From NCBI GenBank assembly GCA_025935755.1, contig JAICUQ010000005.1, forward strand, positions 1-52,918: 52,918 nt of DNA. The letters run 5' to 3'. The stretch's first letter is position 1. The number at the start of each line of letters is the position of its first letter. Under the pieces are notes generated by a model, which was not told the origin of the DNA, did no database searches, and was given only the letters and a program-made list of their open reading frames with translations. This document shows, piece by piece, positions 7,818 to 15,512 of the stretch. A program made the translations under genes and the position numbers. This DNA is from Chthoniobacterales bacterium (GTDB taxonomy: Bacteria > Verrucomicrobiota > Verrucomicrobiia > Chthoniobacterales > UBA10450).

Positions 7818-8963
7818 CTACGAGTTCCCCTGCTCCGATAACCACTCGCGATATACCCGCGGCGAAATTTCGGACGGCTTGATCTCGCTGCGCCCGCCCC
7901 AAAACACGTTGGTGTAAGAAACGGGGATATCGCACACGCGCAGGTGCTCATCGATCGCAGCCTTATGATCGAGCAGCAGTCGCTTATCTGTGCCGTGCGC
8001 TACAGCCATGATATTGACGTTCTTGAATTCGGGGCCCGCTTCGCGCCAGTAGCAATGCGTTAGAATGTGATGCCGCCCGACCTCACCTCCGGTCTCAATT
8101 TCGCGACCCGGCGGCACGGCCCAATGAAATAGCGCGTTGAATCGTGTCACGCGCACGCCGCCCAGAGATGGTTTGACATGTTCGAGAAATGTAGAAAAAC
8201 GCCCAACGATTTTTTTGGCCGTCAAATCCTCCGCCACGCGACAGAATTCTGCGAGCGTTACGCCCGCTTCATTTGCGCGGGCAACCCAGGGGGACGGCTT
8301 GATTTCCTCCGGCGTAAACTCGCGCTTCAGAGCAAACAGAACATTCCATTGCCGTTCGGTAAGCTCGACCTTTTGCACCGCCATCATTTTCGCGGGGTGA
8401 TCGGCTTTGCTTCCCGGCACAACTGTTTTACGCCGGACGTGCCCAACGCCGAGTGTGAAAATGCCGTTCGCGGGCATGACACGAAAGCGCTCGGCGCCAA
8501 CTTTTGTCGTCAGCAATTCGCAATGCTTTTGAAGCGAAAATCCCTGAGGAACTTTCAAGGTTGTCCAGAGTTTATAGTCGGATCCGGCGCTGACTGTATC
8601 TGTCGAGCGGAGTACGACGTGACCAGAGAACGGATCACGTTGAAACATCCAGTCGAACGCGACGTCAATTTTATCTTCGGGGACTTTCCACGCGACCAGC
8701 GCGCCTTCGGCCAGGTTGGTGGCAAGCAGCGTTTGCCGGACCCGCCGGATCGTTCTCGCGCGCAACATCGCAGCGATACGCGCCATCACAACCTCCACAC
8801 CCACCCCCGAGCGATTCGCAATTTCTTCAAATGGCTCCGGAACAAATCCTTCAATCTTGTCTTCCGAAACGGCCAGGATTTTTCCGTTGATTGGATCGTT
8901 GTGCTCAACCGGCAGCATATCAATTAATCCGCCGCGTGCGGGACCTTGTCCAACTGCACCCAT
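7818..8963 (-). CDS. Two-domain siroheme decarboxylase-like protein (AhbA/AhbB, NirDL-type fusion)
   Basis: A 381-residue protein made of two related halves. Each half has an Lrp/AsnC-like helix-turn-helix part followed by a ferredoxin-like domain. In half one, IRRVRQTLLATNLAEG then LVAWKVPEDK and WTTLKVP can be recognised. In half two, GVRVTRFNALFHW then THCYWREAGP and NIMAVAHG appear; the HCYxR pattern is the siroheme decarboxylase signature, while half one has only GHVVLR at that place. Known AhbA/AhbB (NirD/L/G/H) convert siroheme to didecarboxysiroheme for heme b or heme d1; whether this protein is catalytic is inferred. The start at 8963 lies 6 bases after the hemolysin III stop; an alternative ATG at 8918 follows a GGCGGA. 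Confidence 0.7.
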   Translation of the reverse strand: MGAVGQGPARGGLIDMLPVEHNDPINGKILAVSEDKIEGFVPEPFEEIANRSGVGVEVVMARIAAMLRARTIRRVRQTLLATNLAEGALVAWKVPEDKIDVAFDWMFQRDPFSGHVVLRSTDTVSAGSDYKLWTTLKVPQGFSLQKHCELLTTKVGAERFRVMPANGIFTLGVGHVRRKTVVPGSKADHPAKMMAVQKVELTERQWNVLFALKREFTPEEIKPSPWVARANEAGVTLAEFCRVAEDLTAKKIVGRFSTFLEHVKPSLGGVRVTRFNALFHWAVPPGREIETGGEVGRHHILTHCYWREAGPEFKNVNIMAVAHGTDKRLLLDHKAAIDEHLRVCDIPVSYTNVFWGGRSEIKPSEISPRVYREWLSEQGNS

Positions 8964-8969
8964 TGTTTT

Positions 8970-9653
8970 CTAGGTTGCGCAAATGAACACCGCGGCAAAG
9001 TGAGAGACACTGCCGGCCAGCACGAACAAATGCCAGATGAAGTGGCCATAACGGAGCCGCTCGTTGGTGAAAAATAAAGTGCCTGCGGTGTACGCAATGC
9101 CACCGGCGACCAACCAGAGCAGCGCCGACGACGGGATTGCCAGCGCGAGAGGACGTATGACGGCCAGTCCGATCCAGCCTGTCCCAAGATAGAGAGCCAT
9201 CGAAAGCCTCCGGTGACGTACTGCGCCGCGTGTTGCTTTCATAGCGACGCCGAAAAGCGCCAGTGCCCACACAATCGCGAGCATTGGTAATCCACCACCG
9301 ACGAGCAAGGGGCCCAAAGCAAATGGTGTGTACGTTCCTGCGATTAACAAAAAAATTGCGGCGTGATCTATGACTTGAAGAAATGATTTGGTATGAGTCC
9401 GGGGCCAGCAGTGATAGAGAGTCGATGCCAGGTACACGAGCAACATCGTTGTTCCGAAAATGATCGTCCCCGCGAGAAAAGGGATGTTTCCGTGGCGCAC
9501 TGCTGCCAAAACCAGAATCGGGACGCCGATGATCGCTCCCAGTAGCCCGACGGCATGACTTACCCCGTTTGCTATTTCTTCGCCCGGCGACTGGGTCCAG
9601 CCCTGCAACGGCAGCGACTCGCCAATAGCATTCATCAACACACAATCATGCAC
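8970..9653 (-). CDS. Hemolysin III / PAQR family membrane protein (YqfA-like)
   Basis: A 227-residue, seven-helix membrane protein. It carries the PAQR/HlyIII signatures: EEIANGVSHAVG at the start, STLYHCWP after the second helix, IDHAAIFLLIAGTYTPF in the middle and GHFIWHLFVLAGSVSHF at the C-terminus. The conserved Ser/His/Asp/His residues form the metal site of the family. Bacterial members are linked to membrane homeostasis; haemolytic activity is not established. ATG at 9653 or 9632 could be the start. It is upstream of and nearly touching the siroheme-decarboxylase-like gene, so the two form an operon of unclear logic. Confidence 0.92.
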   Translation of the reverse strand: MHDCVLMNAIGESLPLQGWTQSPGEEIANGVSHAVGLLGAIIGVPILVLAAVRHGNIPFLAGTIIFGTTMLLVYLASTLYHCWPRTHTKSFLQVIDHAAIFLLIAGTYTPFALGPLLVGGGLPMLAIVWALALFGVAMKATRGAVRHRRLSMALYLGTGWIGLAVIRPLALAIPSSALLWLVAGGIAYTAGTLFFTNERLRYGHFIWHLFVLAGSVSHFAAVFICAT

Positions 9654-9778
9654 GCATATGAGCGGAGTTTGCCAAACAAAAATCCTAACCTGATTCCCCG
9701 TGATCGACTTTCTGGTTGAGTGCTTGCCGCCTCAAAGCGTTGCGTGGGCAGGTTGTTGCGTTGAACGTTCGCATTGAA

Positions 9779-10474
9779 GTGATCAGGGCAATTCTTTTCG
9801 ACGCGGCAGGTACACTCCTCTATTTGACCAAAACAGTGGGCGACCATTACGCCTGCGTAGGTCGTGAAATCGGATTGGATCTCGACGCGGAGCAACTGGA
9901 GCACGCGTTTCACGAAGCATGGAGGCAAATGCCGCACCGCCCGGCCGCGGATGGTCCGAGGGAAAATGACGACAAAGAGTGGTGGCGCGATCTGGTCGGT
10001 CGCGTATTCGATCAAATCGCGCCTTCATTGAGTGAACTCGATCGCGATAATTTTTTCGAAATCGCTTACGAACATTTCGCCGAGCCAGGCGTGTGGGAGC
10101 TCTACCCCGAAGTGCCTGAAGTGCTTGATCAACTGCGGCCGCGTTTTCAACTCGCTGTGGTCTCAAATTTTGACGGCCGGTTGCGATTCATTCTCGAGCA
10201 CCTCGGCATTTCCAAGTATTTCAGTTACGTCTTCATCTCCAGCGAACTGGGTGCAGACAAACCGGACCCGGAAATCTTTCGCCGAGCACTAACTCTGATG
10301 CATCTAAACGCGAATGAGGTCATTCACGTTGGAGATGATCCGGAACGCGATTGGAAAGCAGCCGCCGCCGTTGGCTTGTCGGTTTCTCGATTGGACCGAC
10401 CAAACAATTCGCTGCGCGATTTGCTCCGATTCTTGAATCTGTCGGACAACCACATCGCTTGCGAGAACCGCTAA
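9779..10474 (+). CDS. HAD superfamily hydrolase (HDHD3-like)
   Basis: About 231 residues. HAD motif I is ILFDAAGTLL at the N-terminus, motif II lies in AVVSNFD around residue 130, the motif III Lys is in SSELGADKPDPEIF, and motif IV is HVGDDPERDWKAA. The second Asp of motif I (normally DxD in phosphatases) is Ala, as in HDHD3/haloacid-dehalogenase-like members, so the substrate is open. GTG at 9779 is proposed because it gives the usual MIRAILFD start; TTG at 9761 or 9716 would extend it. No clear Shine-Dalgarno decides this. Confidence 0.85.
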   Translation: MIRAILFDAAGTLLYLTKTVGDHYACVGREIGLDLDAEQLEHAFHEAWRQMPHRPAADGPRENDDKEWWRDLVGRVFDQIAPSLSELDRDNFFEIAYEHFAEPGVWELYPEVPEVLDQLRPRFQLAVVSNFDGRLRFILEHLGISKYFSYVFISSELGADKPDPEIFRRALTLMHLNANEVIHVGDDPERDWKAAAAVGLSVSRLDRPNNSLRDLLRFLNLSDNHIACENR

Positions 10475-10579
10475 CATGGGAGGCGCGGTTCGTTGAACCC
10501 TTGCAAATGTTATCAGAACTTCAACAGGTTCGCTGCAATCTTTGCGATCGGTATTCAGGACCGCCGCTAGAAAATGACC

Positions 10580-10609
10580 AGAGATCCTTCGCCTGCGCTC
10601 AGAATGATA
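10580..10609 (+). repeat. Solo arm of the AATGACA repeat family
   Basis: The stretch reads AGAGATCCTTCGCCTGCGCT followed by CAGAATGATA. It is close to the sequence at 32534-32563, and its end resembles the right ends at 24026-24044 and 33331-33346. It appears to be one arm of a dispersed inverted-repeat element whose other arm is absent or degraded here. Confidence 0.5.
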
Positions 10610-10643
10610 ATTGGCGTTGGTGGAAGTTTGAGCGCGATTAAAA

Positions 10644-10701
10644 ATTGGGTCGGCCGGGACTCGAACCCGGAACCAACCCCGAAAGCTTTCGGGGCTGCTC
10701 T
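10644..10701 (-). pseudogene. tRNA-Lys 3'-half fragment carrying a palindrome in place of the anticodon arm
   Basis: Bases 10644-10677 are identical (34 of 34) to 10953-10986, which is the T-arm and acceptor 3' strand of the intact tRNA-Lys. Upstream of it on the minus strand, the anticodon arm is replaced by an 18-nt perfect palindrome (CCCCGAAAGCTTTCGGGG). Before that only AGAGCAG of the D-arm remains. The fragment starts right at the GIY-YIG stop codon. It cannot fold into a full tRNA. Confidence 0.8.
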
Positions 10702-10947
10702 TTAGTTGGCAGACTTCAGGACGGAGAGTACAAGTCGCGGGTTCTTTTTACGTTTGAGACTCTGCTCGAGTTTGCGTGCTTCGATCATCGACGGGAGCTC
10801 CTTCGCCGCGACAAGTTCAATTTGGCCGCCAAATCGGCGTGTTGTGTGATTGCTGCCGCGCTGGTGTTCGGCGATTCGCCGTTGAAGGTCCTCGGTCGCG
10901 CCGATGTAATATCGGCGATCGCCACGCAAGACGTAGACCCAAGCCAT
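10702..10947 (-). CDS. Small GIY-YIG nuclease domain protein
   Basis: An 81-residue single-domain GIY-YIG protein, as in the UvrC N-terminus and many free-standing YhbQ-like proteins. The motif is split as WVYVLRGDRRYYIGAT (residues 3-18), followed by the Arg-rich helix LQRRIAEHQRG. Near the C-terminus come the helix Glu in EARKLEQSLKRKKNP and a basic tail. The ATG is only 7 bases past the 3' end of the intact tRNA-Lys, so it is probably cotranscribed with it. Its stop codon abuts a tRNA 3'-half fragment, so the gene lies between two copies of the tRNA 3' part. This layout suggests a tRNA-associated mobile cassette. Confidence 0.88.
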   Translation of the reverse strand: MAWVYVLRGDRRYYIGATEDLQRRIAEHQRGSNHTTRRFGGQIELVAAKELPSMIEARKLEQSLKRKKNPRLVLSVLKSAN

Positions 10948-10954
10948 AAACCAT

Positions 10955-11027
10955 TGGGTCGGCCGGGACTCGAACCCGGAACCAACGCCTTAAAAGGGCG
11001 CTGCTCTACCGATTGAGCTACCGACCC
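10955..11027 (-). tRNA. tRNA-Lys (anticodon TTT)
   Basis: The minus strand folds as a cloverleaf: acceptor GGGTCGG/CCGACCC, D-arm GCTC...GAGC, anticodon loop CTTTTAA between GCGCC and GGCGT, and T-arm CCGGG TTCGAGT CCCGG. The anticodon is TTT. The discriminator is A and CCA is not encoded. It is the only complete copy in a locus full of tRNA-Lys fragments. Confidence 0.96.
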
Positions 11028-11284
11028 TCGAAGTTTCAGTTTCCTGTAGCTAAAAAAATTTTCAATCCAGAACCAACCCCGAAAGCCTTCGGGGCTGCTC
11101 TACCGATTGAGCTACCGACCCTCGAAGTTGCAGTTTCCTGTAAGCTAAAAAAATTTTCAATCCAGAACCAACCCCGAAACCTTTCGGGGCTGCTCTACCG
11201 ATTGAGCTACCGACCCTTCGAAGTTTCAGTTTCCTGTAGCTAAAAAAATTTTTCAATCCAGAGCCAACCCTGAAACCTTTCGTT
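11028..11284 (-). repeat. Tandem ~94-bp repeats containing tRNA-Lys 5' halves
   Basis: Unit 1 (11028-11121, 94 bp) and unit 2 (11122-11216, 95 bp) are nearly identical, and a decayed partial unit 3 runs to about 11284. Each full unit holds, on the minus strand, the complete tRNA-Lys 5' half (acceptor strand, D-arm). Then come a CCCCGAAAG..TTCGGGG hairpin in place of the anticodon arm, GTTGGTTC, and an A/T-rich spacer ending in TTTTTTTAGC. No T-arm is present. The rest of the gap to 11456 shows nothing recognisable. Confidence 0.85.
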
Positions 11285-11456
11285 GCGTCGACCTTCAAGC
11301 AAGCTAATCAGATTCAGAGCAATGGACCGCAGCTTATTTCAAACAGAAAGGAGAATCGCGATCGCATCGGGTCAATGATCGCGATTGCTAAACCGAATCT
11401 TGCAGTGAAAGGCCTGAACTCGGCCGATCCGTTACTCCCATTCGCCACAGCCGATC

Positions 11457-12101
11457 GTGATTTCTCACAATCATAAATGCATTTTCGTCGAGGTGCCGAA
11501 GACTGGCTCGACAAGCGTCCGAGCAATCCTCGGCAAAGCATGGAGACCGCACCTCGATTTGGTACAAATCAAACAGCTAATGGAAACGTCCTGGACCGAG
11601 TTCGGCGGAAGAACGAACCGAATCATGGCTGCGCTCTATTTGCTCCGCCCCGAGGAACGCCGAAGAGAAACCGGACGGCGGCAATTCGAATCCTACTTCA
11701 AGTTCGGATTTGTTCGCAATCCATGGGACCGGGTTGTATCGCTGTATGAGCGCACGGAAGCATTACAACTCCGGAATGAAATGAGCTTTGAACAATTTGT
11801 CGACTGGATCGAGTACAGCAGTGCCACATGCGTCCATTCGTCCCCGCATCGTTACCAACTTGATTGGTTTGTCGATGCGAACGGACATTTGTTAGCCGAT
11901 TTTATCGGTAGATTTGAGCGACTCGACGAGGATTGGGCTTTCGTAGCACAGAAACTCGGTGTGGAAAAGAAGTTGCCGCACCGGCGCGAGAACCCCAAAA
12001 CGCATCATTATACGGAATACTACACTCCTCGAACAAGAGATGTTATTGCAGCCAAGTTCAAAGTAGATATTGACCGATTCGGTTATGAGTTCGCCGGCTA
12101 A
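11457..12101 (+). CDS. Sulfotransferase family protein (carbohydrate sulfotransferase type)
   Basis: A 214-residue PAPS-dependent sulfotransferase. The 5'-phosphosulfate loop is PKTGSTS (residues 14-20) after the first strand KCIFVEV, and the 3'-phosphate motif is FVRNPWDRVVS (85-95). Both are hallmarks of sulfotransferase family 2, which sulfates sugars. The start is GTG at 11457; no better upstream codon exists. The next gene starts inside its last 17 bases, so it begins a three-gene same-strand group acting on cell-surface sugars or glycolipids. The acceptor cannot be told from sequence. Confidence 0.88.
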   Translation: MISHNHKCIFVEVPKTGSTSVRAILGKAWRPHLDLVQIKQLMETSWTEFGGRTNRIMAALYLLRPEERRRETGRRQFESYFKFGFVRNPWDRVVSLYERTEALQLRNEMSFEQFVDWIEYSSATCVHSSPHRYQLDWFVDANGHLLADFIGRFERLDEDWAFVAQKLGVEKKLPHRRENPKTHHYTEYYTPRTRDVIAAKFKVDIDRFGYEFAG

Positions 12102-12822
12102 GATAAAAGCGATTGTCCTCACTTGTGACCGCTATCGAGCGATCACGAAACACATGATCCTGAAATACGATCATCTGTGGCCGGATCATCCGTTCGTTTT
12201 TCATGTTCCTTATCAGGAACTTCGCGGAACCGATACCGACCGCATCAAGTACCACGCGGCGCCTGAGGATATCAAGGGAACCATCTTACATCTGCTCGCC
12301 GATATCGATGACGAGGAATGGATTTACTGGTGCGTGGACGACAAATACCCGATCCAGCTTCCCACCGACAAGGTGACCACTCTGATCTCGCATGCCATGC
12401 GTTCACCTGGGGTCGATGGCATGTTGTTCTGCAGATGCCGGGCGCTGCTGAGCATCCCCCGGCTCACGCTTCATCCTCACAGAGTGAAAAACCTGTTCGG
12501 GGATGTGTATCTTGAACGAAAGGGTTGGTGGCAGATATGGATCCATCAAATCCTGCGAGCCAAGGTGCTTCGATATCTCTTCAAGCATTTGCCCGATCAT
12601 ATTCCGAACGCCAAGGCGATGGATGATCTCAAGGACGATGTACCAAAGTTGCCGGAGCATAGATTGTTCGTGACGGAAAAAAATTATGCTGTCTTTGGCG
12701 AATCCACCCGGCGCGGCATGATCACACAAAACTGCTACGAAAGCATTGTGCAGTCAGGAATTGAGCTGCCGGAATGGTTTCAACAGCCAGACGGCGAAAA
12801 CGTGACGATCGGGAAATTGTGA
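12085..12822 (+). CDS. Glycosyltransferase-like protein of unknown specificity
   Basis: About 245 residues. It begins with a Rossmann-type strand (KIKAIVLTCDRYRAI) and has an acidic CVDDKYPIQL segment near residue 90. This resembles the DxD metal-nucleotide-sugar site of GT-A enzymes, with W-Y before it as in many of them. The remainder (GWWQIWIHQILRAKVL and YAVFGESTRRGMIT) is not assigned to a known family by eye. Overlap with the sulfotransferase and a 25-base gap to the next gene support a joint role in surface glycan synthesis. It could instead be a nucleotide-sugar-binding protein without transferase activity. Confidence 0.6.
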   Translation: MSSPAKIKAIVLTCDRYRAITKHMILKYDHLWPDHPFVFHVPYQELRGTDTDRIKYHAAPEDIKGTILHLLADIDDEEWIYWCVDDKYPIQLPTDKVTTLISHAMRSPGVDGMLFCRCRALLSIPRLTLHPHRVKNLFGDVYLERKGWWQIWIHQILRAKVLRYLFKHLPDHIPNAKAMDDLKDDVPKLPEHRLFVTEKNYAVFGESTRRGMITQNCYESIVQSGIELPEWFQQPDGENVTIGKL

Positions 12823-12846
12823 GCGACTGGCGCGCCGCATACTGAA

Positions 12847-13521
12847 ATGTTTGCCCCTTCCGATTTTCTCGAGCTTGAACACACCGCTCACTCGAAGTTG
12901 TTCGAGAACCAGAATTATGTTTGGGACGCTCTCAAACAGATCGCGAGTTACTTGCAGTTCAGGCTGAAACCGGCTGTGTTCGGCGAGCTAATTGGCAAGC
13001 CGTTCATCAGCAATCGCGTGTTCATTGGCAGAGGAACCGTCGTTGAGCAGGGCGCGGTTTTAAAAGGACCGGCGTGGATCGGCGAAAACTGCCAAATTCG
13101 CAGTGGTTGCTATGTGCGCGAGAACGTCATCGCCGGCAACGGCGTTGTAATGGGCAACTCGTGCGAGTTTAAAAACTGCATTCTATTCGATGAAGCACAG
13201 GTACCGCATTTCAATTACGTCGGAGACTCCATCCTGGGTCATCAGGCGCACCTCGGCGCGGGTGTGATTCTGTCGAACGTCAAACTCAATCATGCTGAGA
13301 TCGCAGTGACTACACCGCAAGGCGAGATTCCAACCGGGTTGCGAAAATTCGGTGCAATCGTCGGCGACCGAACCGAGATCGGGTGCAATGCCGTGATCAA
13401 TCCCGGCTCAGTGATCGGACGGGATTGCATGATTTATCCCGGCGTAAACTTCCGCGGCGTCCTGCCAGACGGCAGCAGGGTCAAATTGCGCCAGGAATTA
13501 CACGTGATTGGAAAACGCTGA
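12847..13521 (+). CDS. Left-handed beta-helix (hexapeptide repeat) protein, GlmU C-terminal-like
   Basis: A 224-residue protein formed of imperfect hexapeptide turns from about residue 55 on: VFIGRGTVVEQGAVLKGPAW, IGENCQIRSG, VIAGNGVVMGNS and IVGDRTEIGCNAVINPGSVI. This fold is shared by the acyltransferase half of GlmU and by sugar-nucleotide N-acyltransferases. There is no N-terminal nucleotidyltransferase domain; the first 50 residues are a helical cap (LEHTAHSKLFEN). The segment HFNYVGDSILG holds the His and Gly-Asp pattern of nucleotidyltransferase-associated LbH proteins. It is probably the third gene of the sugar group starting at 11457. Confidence 0.82.
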   Translation: MFAPSDFLELEHTAHSKLFENQNYVWDALKQIASYLQFRLKPAVFGELIGKPFISNRVFIGRGTVVEQGAVLKGPAWIGENCQIRSGCYVRENVIAGNGVVMGNSCEFKNCILFDEAQVPHFNYVGDSILGHQAHLGAGVILSNVKLNHAEIAVTTPQGEIPTGLRKFGAIVGDRTEIGCNAVINPGSVIGRDCMIYPGVNFRGVLPDGSRVKLRQELHVIGKR

Positions 13522-13694
13522 GGGCTTGCCTGCTGTCCTGCCCACGAATTGCCGACGCATCGGAGTCCCGTCTCATCCGGGCGGGTTGCAAGAAACATGG
13601 GGGAAATTCTGATAGCTGCCGGATTTTTTTTGATCTGGCAAGCGTCTCAATGACGGCTTGCGTGCGATCTAACTCTTTGAAAGGGGAACAACCG

Positions 13695-14024
13695 ATGGGT
13701 CACTCTGCTCAACAGGACTCTGCGCCTTCGTGTGCGGAGCCAATCAGCGGCTCTGCCAGATCGGAGGTGATCAAGCTCATCCGGCACCGGCTGCACGAAC
13801 CGCTCGGCCCGACATTGTTAGTGCTGCAGCTCCTGCTGCGCGAGGAAGCACTTTCCCCGCAGGGTGTTGCACTCATCCGGATGCTCCAACGCAACATTAA
13901 AGAAGAAGTACGCGCCATCCGGGAATTGCTGACGATTATCGAGAAATTCGTTGAAAAGCCGAACCAGTCGGATGGCCAGGCAGAACAGCGGTTGGAAGAA
14001 TCCCCTCAACCGCGTTTGTCTTGA
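13695..14024 (+). CDS. Orphan DHp (HisKA-like) helical-hairpin protein
   Basis: A 109-residue protein with a good ribosome site (AAAGGGGAA) before the ATG. Residues 24-85 match the two-helix dimerisation/phosphoacceptor domain of histidine kinases: IRHRLHEPLGPTLLVLQLLL has His31 followed at +5 by Pro36, as in H-E-x-R-T-P. Then SPQGVALIRMLQRNIKEE and AIRELLTIIEKF form the second helix. No ATP-binding domain, sensor or receiver is present here or in the adjacent genes. It could be a phosphotransfer protein or a dimerisation decoy. The match is by eye and moderate. Confidence 0.6.
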   Translation: MGHSAQQDSAPSCAEPISGSARSEVIKLIRHRLHEPLGPTLLVLQLLLREEALSPQGVALIRMLQRNIKEEVRAIRELLTIIEKFVEKPNQSDGQAEQRLEESPQPRLS

Positions 14025-14102
14025 GGTTTGTCGGCGTTCGCACGGTCGCGGAATTCCGCCGAAACGAACAATGATTTAACGTCGATGGTTCAGTCGGCAT
14101 CA

Positions 14103-15512
14103 ATGAAATACCGAATCTTCACTTACTACGGCGACGCACTTCCTATAGCTCAGAAACTGCAGCAGGAAGGTTGTGAAGTTGTAGTTGGCATGGTCCACGA
14201 CAAGGCAGCGATTCATTCTGCCAGAGAAGGCGAGCTGCGACTGGAGAATACCGAAGCCAAGAGGCGCCGACTGGCACTGTTCGATGGGTTGATTGAAAAG
14301 CGCCCGGCCAATCTTTTGATCGACGAAATGCGCGGCTACCAAAACCCCGAAGAGTATTTCGTGTTTTTCGATCGCAACCACTTGTTCCAGTTCAGCGATC
14401 AGATCGCGGACATGCCATTCCACGGCAATTTCCCAACTGAAGCAGATTACTTGTTCGAACGAGAGCGCGACGATGCCAAGCAACTCGTCCGTGAGCATTA
14501 TCCTCGCCTGCATGTGCCCGACGTAAAACCGTTCGATGACGTGGAGGAGGCGCTTCACTTCCTCAACTCCACGGAACAACTGTGGGTGCTTAAAGGTCAG
14601 GATGATAGCGTGAAGACTTTCGTTCCTGACGTTGACGATCCAAAACTCGCTGCCACACAGATCATCGAGATTCTGAAAGAGAACAAAGCGGCCTATGACG
14701 ATTCCGGATTTATCCTCGAAGAGTTAATCAATCCCGCCATTGAAATCACGCCGGAGAAAATCTATTACGATGGCGTGCCGTTGGCGGTGGTCCTCGAGTT
14801 TGAAAATAAGCCGTTCGGCAGCGGAAACATTTCGATCCAGACTGGATGTTCGCAAAATCTGCTCTTTCCGATCGGAATGAGCGACAAAATCAACGCCATA
14901 GCTTTTCCGCCGATCGTCGATGAAATGGCAAAGCAGCATAAAGGTCTGTTTTATTGGGATGCCTCGCTTCTGATCGACAAGCGGACCGGCAAAATTTATT
15001 TCGGCGAATTCTGTTCAAACCGCCCCGGCTATAACTCACTGTTCACTGAGCTCGCGCAATGTCCGTCAGTGAACGATTATTTTTCGTCGGTTGCCCGAAA
15101 AGAGAGCCCTTTCAAGCTCGGAACCGTTGCTACTTCAGTCTTGCTCTTGAGTCCCGCCACTGACGAGGAGACTGGCCGGACTGCTGAGGGACTGCGCATC
15201 GACTATAAAGCGGAGATCGAAAAAAATCTCTGGTTATGGGATGTCCGCCGCGAACGTAATCGTCTTGTCACCGTCGGCGACGATTGGAATCTCGGGGTGA
15301 TCACCGGCGCTGGTGATTCCATCGATCAGGCCGTTAATTCGATGTATAAAAGCGTGGATGGCTTCTCATTTGCCGGCGCTTATTACCGGCCGAAGTCCGA
15401 CTTTCTATCGCTCGATTATCCGACATCCATATTGAACCGCGTCAATTACGGCCTGGAGAAGAAGCTTTATCAACTGCCTTTCAACGTAAGGGTCGCTGAC
15501 ATCAAGAAGTAG
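14103..15512 (+). CDS. ATP-grasp protein related to phosphoribosylamine-glycine ligase (PurD)
   Basis: About 469 residues. The N-terminus (KYRIFTYYGDALPIAQKLQQ) is the PurD-like pre-ATP-grasp strand-helix. The central part has the ATP-grasp pattern: WVLKGQDDSVKTF as the nucleotide lysine region, FILEELINPAIEI, GLFYWDASLLID and YFGEFCSNRPGYNS, the last being the metal-ligand Glu/Asn region. It is longer than standard PurD and not in a purine operon. An amide or peptide ligase with another substrate is therefore possible. An alternative ATG at 14085 exists. Its 3' end overlaps the convergent amidohydrolase by 11 bp. Confidence 0.75.
   Translation: MKYRIFTYYGDALPIAQKLQQEGCEVVVGMVHDKAAIHSAREGELRLENTEAKRRRLALFDGLIEKRPANLLIDEMRGYQNPEEYFVFFDRNHLFQFSDQIADMPFHGNFPTEADYLFERERDDAKQLVREHYPRLHVPDVKPFDDVEEALHFLNSTEQLWVLKGQDDSVKTFVPDVDDPKLAATQIIEILKENKAAYDDSGFILEELINPAIEITPEKIYYDGVPLAVVLEFENKPFGSGNISIQTGCSQNLLFPIGMSDKINAIAFPPIVDEMAKQHKGLFYWDASLLIDKRTGKIYFGEFCSNRPGYNSLFTELAQCPSVNDYFSSVARKESPFKLGTVATSVLLLSPATDEETGRTAEGLRIDYKAEIEKNLWLWDVRRERNRLVTVGDDWNLGVITGAGDSIDQAVNSMYKSVDGFSFAGAYYRPKSDFLSLDYPTSILNRVNYGLEKKLYQLPFNVRVADIKK

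Noticed and set aside
8920-9645. 241-codon minus-strand frame overlapping the hemolysin III gene
   Set aside because: The overlapping 8970-9653 frame has all PAQR motifs; this one is Arg/Ser/His-rich without motifs.
10645-11016. Plus-strand 123-codon open frame starting in the tRNA fragment
   Set aside because: It reads antisense through the tRNA-Lys, the GIY-YIG gene and the tRNA fragment; its peptide start is a translated tRNA 3' end, not a protein.
11028-11284. CRISPR array
   Set aside because: The ~94-bp units contain tRNA halves and no variable spacers; no cas genes are in the window.
11062-11298. 78-codon minus-strand frame
   Set aside because: It is the translation of the tRNA-derived repeats (repeated GSSIGRA motif comes from the tRNA D-arm).
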